Assembly: GCA_027922465.2 (NCBI GenBank)
Contig: BQMF02000023.1
Span: 186,001 to 250,000 of the forward strand
Direction: 5' to 3'
Source of the DNA: Turritopsis dohrnii
Lineage: Eukaryota; Cnidaria; Hydrozoa; Anthoathecata; Oceaniidae
Length of the DNA stretch: 64,000 nt
The notes beneath the pieces were generated by a model that was not told where the DNA came from, ran no database searches, and was given only the letters and a program-made list of their open reading frames with translations. Positions 1 to 9,169 of this stretch are shown in pieces. The first letter of the stretch is position 1. Each line of letters opens with the position of its first letter. The position numbers and the translations under genes were made by a program.

Positions 1-115
1 TGCATTGCATAAATTAAATATAAGATTTTAAAAATGAAATATCTCAAAAACTAAAAATAATCATGCAATACTGAAAAGAGACTTGTTAATCAACTTTTTG
101 AGCTCTATCATATTC
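1..115. repeat. fragment of a dispersed repeat at the window edge
   Basis: The stretch ending in the motif aatcaactttttgagctct matches the right half of the element at 2041-2165 and a further copy near 21727-21815. All three share a TGCAT-type start, an A-rich middle and this end motif. The copy is cut by the window edge, so its real boundary is unknown. Confidence 0.5.
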
Positions 116-120
116 TCCAT

Positions 121-1183
121 AAGGCCATAGTTATTTAATACTTCGTTCAGCGTAACCAGCCCGCATTATGATTTTTCGGACAAATAATGCGCATTAAAAT
201 ACATTATTTTTACAACTTAAAGTGTCTTTAAAAACTCAACTAAAACAAAACAAAACAAAACATTATATATAGAGGAACCTCATCACGTACATTACGATGC
301 TTATGTGAAGGGTACCTCCCATTGATAATTTTTTATTACATATTTCTATTTAATTATGACTCCTCAGAGTTTTGCCCTGGTTTCGTAAATCTTTCCTCTG
401 TCGTTGCAAACGGAATTGTAAATAGATCTTCAAATCAAATTCATCGGAAAAACGGTGGAGAAATTTACGAAATTTCTTCGTGTATTTTCATTTTAACGAA
501 GCTTTGTTAAAGATGTTTTTTTATATTTTAGTGCATTACATCTCCTTATCTCCGTAGTTCTTTTCTTCGTTGCTCAAGTTGATATATCTTCTATACTTCT
601 ATTTTTATGTTCTCCTTTAAAATGAAATATACATCAGAATTTAGCGACGGCAATTGATATGCTCTCCATCATTGTTTAAAAATTTTTATTTCATTTTTTT
701 TTGTATATATAACCAGCAGTTTTGATTTTTTTACATGTTAGAGACGTATAAAGAAATCAAAATGGGCACAACAATTTATCATAAAAAAGAAATAATATTT
801 CTTTTATGAAAAAGAAGAATAAAACTACGCCATCAACACAAGTGGTGACTGAAATTTTAGAATAATATAATCATCTTGAACATAAACATTGCTAAGATAC
901 ATGTCGCGACGTGACTTTCTTTTACTTGACTGTCTAGACAAATGTTAGTATATCGTGAAGTGAAAAAAAGAAACAAACACTATTAATATTATGTAATACT
1001 TCATAACATTTATGAAAAGGTCTGTTCTAAAATCCGCCTTACAGTACATTACCGTTAAAAAATGCGCATTGTATGTCATTATTTCATTTGCAAAATAATG
1101 CATAATGAATAATGCCCGCATTCCGCATCGCTATTTTTCTTAAGTCTGTTACGCTGAAAGAAGCATTAAATAACTATGGCCTA
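121..1183. mobile_element. about 1.06-kb element with long imperfect terminal inverted repeats
   Basis: The left end reads AGGCCATAGTTATTTAAT and the right end is its reverse complement, ATTAAATAACTATGGCCT. The match continues inward through CTTCGTTCAGCGTAAC against GTTACGCTGAAAGAAG, and then through the ATGCGCATT blocks. There is no coding capacity beyond short chance frames, so this is a non-autonomous DNA transposon. The termini sit in TA, but a target duplication is not certain. Confidence 0.65.
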
Positions 1184-1378
1184 AGTTTACCATGTTTTGT
1201 TATAAATAGAAGAATCATCTTTGTTGGTACTTTATGACCTGTTTCCATGAATTAGGTTAGAATGTGAGATTTGTGATCTTTAATATATATAAGTTCATTC
1301 ATTAAGTGTTCTCTTTGACCAATGTACATTGCCACTCCACATTCAGCTGCTGGACATTCAAACTCGTAAACAATGTTA

Positions 1379-1829
1379 TACGCGCTTTTTTTTATAAGAA
1401 CCAGTAAAGTCCAACCTGAGGCTGGCTGTTCTTGTTTTTTTAGTCTTTTTCAGCCTGAATTGTTTTTATTTTGTTCTTAGCTTTAAGAACACAGTTTCAA
1501 ATTTCAGCCTTATTTTGTTCTTATTTATGGAACTTCCAGTAAAATAAAAATAAATCTTTTTTAAAGCAACTGATAAAAAGCATGGTTGCTGTTTGGCAAT
1601 AACTCATTCGCACATTTATTGAAGGTGAAAAAATAACAAAACTTCTGTACCATTTATCTGAGATCATGAATTGTTCTTATTTTACAAGAAAATTGAGGCT
1701 CGCACTGTTCTTAATTTTCAGAACAATGATTTGAGCCTCAGGTTGTTCTTATTTTGTTCTTATTTTTTGGCCAAATCTGAGGCTCGTGTTCTTATAAAAT
1801 TGTTCCTAAAAAAAAAAAGCGTTATACGT
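1379..1829. mobile_element. inverted-repeat element with internal GTTCTTAT repeats
   Basis: The left terminus (cgctttttttttataagaac) is mirrored by the right terminus (gttcttataaaattgttc, then an A run and gcg). The interior holds many copies of TTGTTCTTATTTT and 'gaggct' blocks in both orientations. This arrangement fits a subterminally repetitive non-autonomous transposon. Superfamily not assigned. Confidence 0.55.
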
Positions 1830-1943
1830 TTTTTAACTTTAATTGTTCGATTTTGATGTTAAACCGGTATATATATACTTATTTTTGTTGTAGTGAAAAT
1901 CAGTTGAGTCTAGTGTTGCTCTCTTCCATCTATCTTAATTTAA

Positions 1944-2198
1944 AGGGATCCTGTGATGAAAAATTATATTTTATTTGATTACCAAGTCTTTTTACAGTTT
2001 TTTTATAATTCTTTATTATTGTTTCCGAGATATATATTTCAATTTCAAGATCTAAGATTTGATTTATGCAATGCATAATTATGATGCAATAAGTTGATAT
2101 GTTGATATAAGATGCAAAAAATAGTAAAAAGACTTGTGAATCAACTTTTTGAGCTCTCATGTAGCTACCAAATTATCATTTGTTGTCACAGGATCCCT
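1944..2198. mobile_element. TTAA-flanked MITE (AGGGATCCTGTGA ends)
   Basis: A 255-bp element begins AGGGATCCTGTGA and ends TCACAGGATCCCT. It is flanked on both sides by TTAA (1940-1943 and 2199-2202). A TTAA duplication with AGGGA ends is shared with the larger element in SUPT6H intron 3 and the hairpin at 48485. No reading frame is present. Confidence 0.75.
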
Positions 2199-2400
2199 TT
2201 AAAATTGTTTAGCATTTGCATTGGGAGATGTCATTACAAGCTTAAGTCGGCAGAATATGGCACCCGCTATTGACAAGATGACTAGAGAAAATAAGTATAA
2301 AATTGGACAAGCCAATAAACATTGAACAAGATGATGTAGTAGAAGATGGACATTCACAAACAAAAACGTATGTATATGTGAGAAAAGGACAAACTTGTAC

Positions 2401-2475
2401 CTTGAATCTTCGAGTCACCGGTTCTTCTGAATGAGTATCGGGTTTTTCAGCAAATTTTACTTTCCTTTTAGTCAT
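2401..2475 (-). CDS. possible first coding exon of a CD2BP2-like (GYF-domain splicing factor) gene
   Basis: An ATG at 2475 opens a 25-codon exon reading MTKRKVKFAEKP and ending TRRFK, followed by a donor (AAG/gtacaa). The family CD2BP2/Lin1, components of the U5 snRNP, begins in humans with MPKRKVTF, and its first segment runs into RFKxKHSLDSDEE. The lysine-arginine-valine start and the RFK end both match that pattern. The continuation would have to lie in a further exon; none was found between 1 and 2400, so the rest is presumably left of the window. Only 25 residues support this call, so chance remains possible. Confidence 0.4.
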
Positions 2476-2739
2476 TTCTTGAAGTGTTTGTTGTAATCAC
2501 CAGTTACTCTACCTTCAAAAGTAAAACGTATCTTCACCGTCATTGAAAACAATACGGCACGCCATATTTACAACAACAACGTTCGGCGCACGTGCATTAT
2601 TTATATACGGCGGGAAAATGGGGTGCAATAATAGGAAAATAACGCACGTATGCTCTCCAATAAATGCCCTAGTTTATTAGAGACGGGCGTTTAATATAGA
2701 TTGGGGGTTTAATAACAAAAACGACAATTTCGAATCTGC

Positions 2740-2836
2740 CAACCTCGTCCCCAGGGCTTTTTGCCTTTTCCATTATACTGACTTCGCCGCCATCAGTTTA
2801 ATCGAAAAGGCAAGAAGCCCTGGGGGGACGAGGTTG
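2740..2836. mobile_element. foldback MITE, CAACCTCG ends, 9-bp target duplication
   Basis: This 97-bp palindrome starts CAACCTCGTCCCCAGGGC and ends with the reverse complement, CGAGGTTG. It is flanked by the exact 9-bp direct repeat CGAATCTGC (2731-2739 and 2837-2845). A target duplication of 9 bp points to a Mutator-like mobiliser. Other copies lie at 50555 and 56373. Confidence 0.85.
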
Positions 2837-3000
2837 CGAATCTGCATGTTTGATATACTTATCTTGCTTATCGATTACTTTAAAAATAATTGTTGTCATG
2901 GCTTGAATTAAATCATCAAAAGGAAACTAAATATAGGGCGTCTCCCTCATTTTTGTAAGATAAGTATGTATACATGAAAAGAACACCAAGAAGAAGAACA

Positions 3001-3965
3001 CCAACCTCGATCCCAGGGCTTCTTCTTCTTTAGTAGTCTGAATCTCTCTCTCCCTATAAATTGCTTCGGCAAGAAAATTCTAAACAAACGCTCCCTTTTT
3101 GACTCTCTAAAAGGGCGTATGTTTATTAGAGATTGGGCGTTCATTAAATTCTTGAGGTTTGGCGTTTATTGGAGAGAGGCGTAAATAAAGAGTGGACAAC
3201 ATGCTCTCCTCAATATGCTTAGGAAATGGCAAGTTTGTATTGCCAATAAAGGTAAAGTAGGCACCATACTTATGGATTTGTCAAAGGCGTTTGATTGTCT
3301 GTCACATGAACGCATTGCTAAACTAGAAGATGACTTCGGAAAAGAAATAGCCTTAAATTTCTTCTTAGCTATCTTCGTAACCACCGGAAACATCGTGTTT
3401 CCGATTCGGAATATTTTCAGTGAATGGCTTGAATTAAACCTGGGAGTGACACAAGGCTCTCCGTCTTAGGACCTATTTTATTCAATATCCAAACGATTTA
3501 TTTTTCATATTTGATGAAAATGATATTTGCAACTTTTCTGATAACAGCCTCCTATATGTGTGTGGACGACCTTCCTTTAAACTTTGTCATCAATTCTCCC
3601 TTCAAGGTAGTTCAATTAAAATTCTGAAATGGTTCAATGGTTAACTACTGTCCTTTGATTTGGATGTTTTGTAACAAACAAGCAAACTCCTTGTTGATAC
3701 GATCTCATCATAAAGCGCTAAGAGCTAGGTTTCTGGATTTGAAGATCTGCTACTGCAAGGAAAAACGACATCCATACACGTTCGAAATCTCAAGCTTATG
3801 CTTAAAGAAGTTTAAATCTTTTCATTGGCTTGGTTCTCCTATTCTACATGATATATATATTTTTAAGTTAAAAACCTATCTTACTCTTTGCTGAAGGCTA
3901 TATGAAGAGCAGAGGAAAGAAATCTCATTATAGTTTCACCATTGAAAGTCCTGGGAACGAGGTTG
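3001..3965. mobile_element. CAACCTCG-family arms enclosing a LINE remnant
   Basis: A left arm (CCAACCTCGATCCCAGGGCT at 3001) and a right arm (TCCTGGGAACGAGGTTG ending at 3965) are the two ends of the foldback MITE family, but here they lie about 960 bp apart. Reverse-transcriptase debris fills the interval. Either a LINE inserted into a MITE copy, or the arms captured the fragment. No matching target duplication is visible. Confidence 0.55.
3180..3895 (+). pseudogene. decayed LINE reverse-transcriptase fragment
   Basis: Translated pieces in shifting frames resemble a non-LTR retrotransposon reverse transcriptase. They include a TILMDLSKAFDCLSH block (fingers/palm), GVTQGSPS followed out of frame by VLGPILFNI, a DNSLLYV stretch at the place of the catalytic FADD box, and then a typical C-terminal PLIWMFCNKQANSLL segment. 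Frame changes, stops and a deletion between the palm and the C-terminal part show that it is dead. It is unrelated in detail to the longer LINE at 24-28 kb. Confidence 0.75.
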
Positions 3966-5565
3966 AATATATTTTTGATCATGTGGCAGTTTAGCCTATC
4001 TCTTGATTAGTGCGATTTCTTATAATCAGCACTGCATATCAAACAATCAAATTCTTCCAGGTACAAATTTTCACTATCATAATCCTTTTAAAAACTGGCC
4101 CAAATTTCTGAATTAATTCTGAAATTGAACTCTCAAACTCATAATCTACACTAACAAATTGCGATATTTGTGCAATTGTCGGGGATTCGGACCCCAGCAA
4201 ATTTTACAAGGTTTTCAGCATGAAAATTTGCTGAATTGAATTTGCCACATGATCTTGCTTGTACAGTTTATTGATGGAGTTATTCTTTGTCTCGTGTGTA
4301 AGTAATCGAGAGGGCGTGTAAGTGATCGAGAGCTTTCATTCTATCTTTAAAGGTTGACTTTGTTGCCGGCTAGTCGCCATACCACAGGAGAAACACATGC
4401 AGTGCAATGTCCTTTGAAAACGTTGACGGTGCCAACTACGCCATAACATTACCACTACGCCATAACATCATTACAACGCCATCCCATCATTACTACGCAG
4501 CTGCACCATACTACAATCCACTAACTGTTGTACACATCATTGTTTGAACATTCTCGAGTTTCAGTAATACACTGTATTTCGACCTCATCAATAATACTGC
4601 GGTTCTAGGATTCAAATCGCTTGTATTCTGATTGAGGTCATAAGAAAATATTTAACAACAGATTTCACGATAACGAGGCTGTCAATGTTGACTAGGCGTT
4701 AATATAACGTTTACACAAACTCTAAAATATGTCAGTGTTCACCAAAATAAAACAACAGAATCTTTTGTGTTTGAACTTCATGTAAATGTGAACGGGTAGG
4801 CAATAGGTATATAGCCGTAAATGAAGACAGCCGTAAGATAATAAACAGACGTTTCTCAACCTCTGTTTAAACGATGCATTGTGGCCGAGTTGTCAATCCT
4901 CGCTTTTAATATTCAAAATGCCTCAAATTTTTGGAATGGGAATTGGTATTTATAGAGATTTTTACTAAGTTATAAAGTAATGAAATCAGTGGAACAATGA
5001 ATCGCGTAGAAACGAGGTCAGACATGAAACTCGGGCAAAATTCAGCGTTTAAACAAATTCGGGAAAGTTCTATTAATAACCGAGTGGATTAGACAAACTA
5101 ACATCACTGGTAATATCAAATTCAGAACCTCAACAAGCTGGAAAATTAAATTAGGACTAGAAACGAAATGAAATTGAAACTCAATTTCTCCATTACCATA
5201 GCAACTCTTAACTTCTCCGTCAAAACATTAAAATTTTAAAAAATCTTTATAAAACATTACACAGTCGATGCCAATAAAAGCATCAATGCTACTGTTAAAA
5301 ACATTCTGTTAAGATTACACGCACATGTCCAACATATTTAACTTCAACCAATCAAAAATCAGAAAGGATCTTCCTCCAACCAATCACAACTGTCGAATGA
5401 TTTCCGTCAACCATAACACTCGAATGACTTTATCGTTTAGTAAACGATCCCAATCTTGAAGGCTGGACTACACGGCACTTAAAGACCACAAACCACTGGA
5501 TTTAACGGGGAAATATCTAGAAGGTTTAACACTGAAACGACCAATCCTACATCAACATGTTTACG
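3966..5565. other. stretch without a recognised gene; SMG6 3' untranslated region expected at its right side
   Basis: Both strands have only short frames. I see short direct repeats of 'cattactacgcc' type near 4435-4500 and nothing gene-like. The right part immediately below 5566 should be SMG6 3' UTR. I could not place a convincing poly(A) signal. Confidence 0.5.
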
Positions 5566-8500
5566 TCAGCCACACGGCACAAACTTCGCCATCCTCATGA
5601 ACGTCACTATATTGACGGTCGGCACGAATCGTGTGTGGGCTTTCAAGCGCAGGTTACGGTCGTTTGTTAACAAAACTACGTCACGTGAAACGACGTTTGT
5701 ATCACCTGGATGTCGGTAAAAAAAGACGGAAGTTTACAAAACAGAACGGTCACAGAATTGATAGATTCGCGTCAGCAAATACCAGAGGACAATAAGGACG
5801 GCAACGCGAGAACAATGATTCCCATTTCTTGAAAAGATCGTTTGGGAGATTTATTTCATTACTGGGGAATTTTTTGGAAGTTAATACCACCATACGAGAT
5901 TTTCATGTCTCCGTGAAAAGGTTGGAGGTAGTACAAAAACGATTTGGTTTCATCCTATTCTGTCGTTTTTCCTTTCAGAATTCATCGACGAAGGGCTTTT
6001 TCAACACAGATACAACATTTAACTTTTTATTTCTTTGCGATTTATCGTTGTCTCACGTCATCGAACTTGTTGCCGTGGTGGTGATATAATAAAACTTTCT
6101 TAAAGGGGGAAAGGAGAAGAAGCCGAAGGAACCTATGCCAGTGGACAAATTCGTTTAAAAAACCACTGCGGAGGAGGATTCTATAGAAATTAAACACACT
6201 ATTTCAACGAAAATGTTTTTTGTCACAGTGACTTTTTGGCGATTTCGCCCACTGGAATATGATCAAAGTTTTCCCGTGATGCCATTTGCATATTTTTGCA
6301 TGCGAGTATACTAATGTGTCATTTCTTGTTCACCAATGGAACTACGGTCAAAAATCTCACAAAATAATTTGAAAGAACGAGACAAAGTTTGACCTGAACA
6401 ACCCAAACAAAATATGTAAGGTTTTCACCATAAACTTTGGCGGGCAAGAATTACCACATTTAACAGTTTGATGTTTGTAATCACAACAGCACATTGTGAT
6501 GAATTCGGTGAAATAAGATAGGTTCACCTTCCGTTCTTGCAATGTGTTCTTTACAATACTTCAAACAGCAAGAAAGAATGACATCATCGTTCGTACCCTA
6601 TGTAATCAACCATAATTAAATAAATAACATTGTCAAATAGAAAAAAGTAGCAAAGTAGATATGAGAACGAATTGCAAATCAGACATAAAACAGAATAGCA
6701 AAGCAGACATGAGGAAAACATACCCTGTCACTAGAGAACTCTTCAGCTCTATACGCAATAGTGGTCATCTCACTCCCACTACTCGTAATCGCACGCAAGC
6801 TGGGGTCCCGCTCACTGAATCGATATTCCAACATGTCCATGGAAATTCTAAACGTATTCAAGTACATCAGAATAAAGCAGTTACTACTAAGCGCAAAGAA
6901 ACTAACCTACTGATACCTGGCTGCTTCCTGTACTTGTCTCTGGTGGTTATGAAACCTCGTTTCATCATAGTATGATCCCATCTTTAATCCGTCCAATTCG
7001 TTTATTACTAAGAGAGTAAACAAAGAACAGACATTTCAAAGTCGTGAAAAAAAGACAATTCCAATAAAAAGTCCAAAAACATGAACCAATAGGTTTTAAT
7101 ACAATGTTTGCATACAATTATCACAATTTCATGAATCCCAAGTGTGTGTCTTATGGCTTGGTGTACCAAGTAAGGTGAAACAGTCGCAGGGTCAATATTA
7201 CTGTCAATCAATCTATTCGAGGTTGTTCGAACGACAATAGAGAGTGTTCGAACGGCAATAGAGAGTGTTCGAACGACAATAGAGAGTGTTCGAACGACAA
7301 TAGAGAGCGTTCGAACGACAATAGAGAGTGATCGAACGACAATAGAGAGTGCTCGAATGACAATAGAGAGCGTTCGAACGACAATAGAGAGTGATCGAAT
7401 GACAATAGAGAGTGTTCGAATGACAGTACTTTCTTACTCGTCCCAATGTGTTTTTTAACTTGAGCAACTTTTAGGATCGAATAATTACGTGGAAATGATA
7501 TTAAGTACCAAAACGAGGTTGCGTTCGGACAAATGAAGTGCATCATATAAAACACGAATAGGAGTGAGGAGAGAGTGTAGAGGTGAACAGCATGAGACAA
7601 ACGGAAATTACATAAAACATTTACTAAAAAAAATTGGAACAGAACTTTGAAAGCGTTAGGTTTTTCAGTTCAAAGCATAGCCTATAAACATCGTGATACC
7701 ACAGGAAAAAAAACAGATGTTCGTTGCCATGGTGACGTCTTAACGAAATCCATCAATTTTTCAGAAAAGAAAAAGGTGTGCGCAGTGGGAGGGCTGTCCA
7801 CATGTTGGTGAAACAAAATAGAATCGAGGTTGAACAGATGAAAAGTGTTATAGAAATGTGTTAAACAGATTGCGCAGTAAAAAAAAATCGTTTGTTAGAC
7901 GAGCGAGAAAAAAATATCGGAAAGATTTCAACAGACTGAACGTGGTGGAATGATGAAACTGAAGAAGAAGGCGTCACAAAACCTACTGTGGCGTCGGACG
8001 AGTTCAATCAAACCGACACCGACGTTGGTCATAGCTAACTACGACAAAAATCATGATGACACAGAACTGTCGTTATTATCGCCGTTATTATCGCCAGTCA
8101 AAGAATTGCCAATTCAAAAAGAACAAGTCAAATTACCCGAAATACCGAAACGGATTTCGTTATTGGATCATTACGTCATGGACAGTAGCCAGGAGTTGAA
8201 CGTTACTCCAACGGTTCGGTGCTCACTCTTTCTACGGACTGCATATACTTGCCCGATTTCAATCTGATCAAATGTTACCAACGTATCGTTGCGCAGTGAG
8301 GCCAACACAAACAAAAGATCATCACAGCGAGGCATCGGTGAAAAGTCCAGTGGCGCGTATACGTAGCGCCCGAGTAACAACCGCCCGTGTAGTAACAGCC
8401 AGAGCAAAAAGAAAACTTCACTTTTTGAATACCAACCGCAATTAATCGATAAAACGATAAAACGAGCAACGATAAAAGGTTGGGAAAGACTTTACCCAAC

Positions 8501-9169
8501 TGTTTTTAATTATTGCATTGCATTCCAGGATTTTTATGATGGACAAAGAAGCCAATTCCCAGTTCACCGTATACAAATCAACGAGTGTTGGCCAAAACAA
8601 CGAATCAAAGAACAACTCTCCACAAAGCCTAAACCACCTACAATAATTCATTTTATCATCAAGCTAAAATTATCCTGCGTAAATAACCGAACGCAGAACA
8701 ATAACTGAACAAAACGACAGACCGAGAATTTCTTGCTGAACATGCAAGAAAATCAGGTCATGTGATATAAATTATGTTGTTACTTATTTTCACATACTAC
8801 AAACTAAAATAGCTCCATGCAACTGCAGAACGTCAGATTTTTAAAGGGAATATGAAATCAAAGAGAAGGACGAAAAGTATGTTCGCCAACAAGGTTTGAA
8901 ACCCAAAAATCAATATAGTAACATCCCAGGTGGAAAATCAATGCGAAGGAGTGCAAATATACACACTATATCTATAAAAATGTTCTCCATCGCCAATGAA
9001 AATGTAACTACTCACCAATTAAAGGCACAATTAATGTGAAATCCTTCGAATCGAGAATTGCTTTTATGTGTTGTAGGTGGTCGATATAACAGTTTGTGTC
9101 AGCGACGATGTATGTCGGCGAATTTTCCGACAAATGTCGTCCGGCGGAACGATGGGTTTCAAGGACGGC
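5566..9169 (-). CDS. SMG6: SMG6 exons 17-21: C-terminal PIN nuclease domain
   Basis: Five exons rebuild the PIN fold. Exon 9169-9016 holds the first catalytic site (VADTNCYIDHL). Exon 7007-6917 (exactly 91 bp) gives VINELDGLKMGSYYDE. Exon 6847-6724 gives LEYRFSERDPSLRAITS. Exon 6597-6528 gives GTNDDVILSCCLKYC with the second aspartate. Exon 5705-5566 gives VVLLTNDRNLRLKAH with the third aspartate, ending 24 codons later at TGA. Intron 17 is long (about 2 kb) and holds a minisatellite, MITE debris and the candidate nested frame at 7950-8445. Confidence 0.95.

Noticed and set aside
6357..6542. Read-through end of SMG6 (GEPILFHRIHHNVLL, then CCCDYKHQTVKC in another frame) as a frame-broken PIN end
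   Set aside because: A proper last exon at 5705-5566 with VVLLTNDRNLRLKAH and matching phase was found, so the resemblance is chance intron sequence.
7208..7600. 130-codon minus-strand frame with repeated LLSFEHS motif
   Set aside because: It is the translation of a 21-bp minisatellite in an SMG6 intron; repeat length divisible by 3 keeps frames open.
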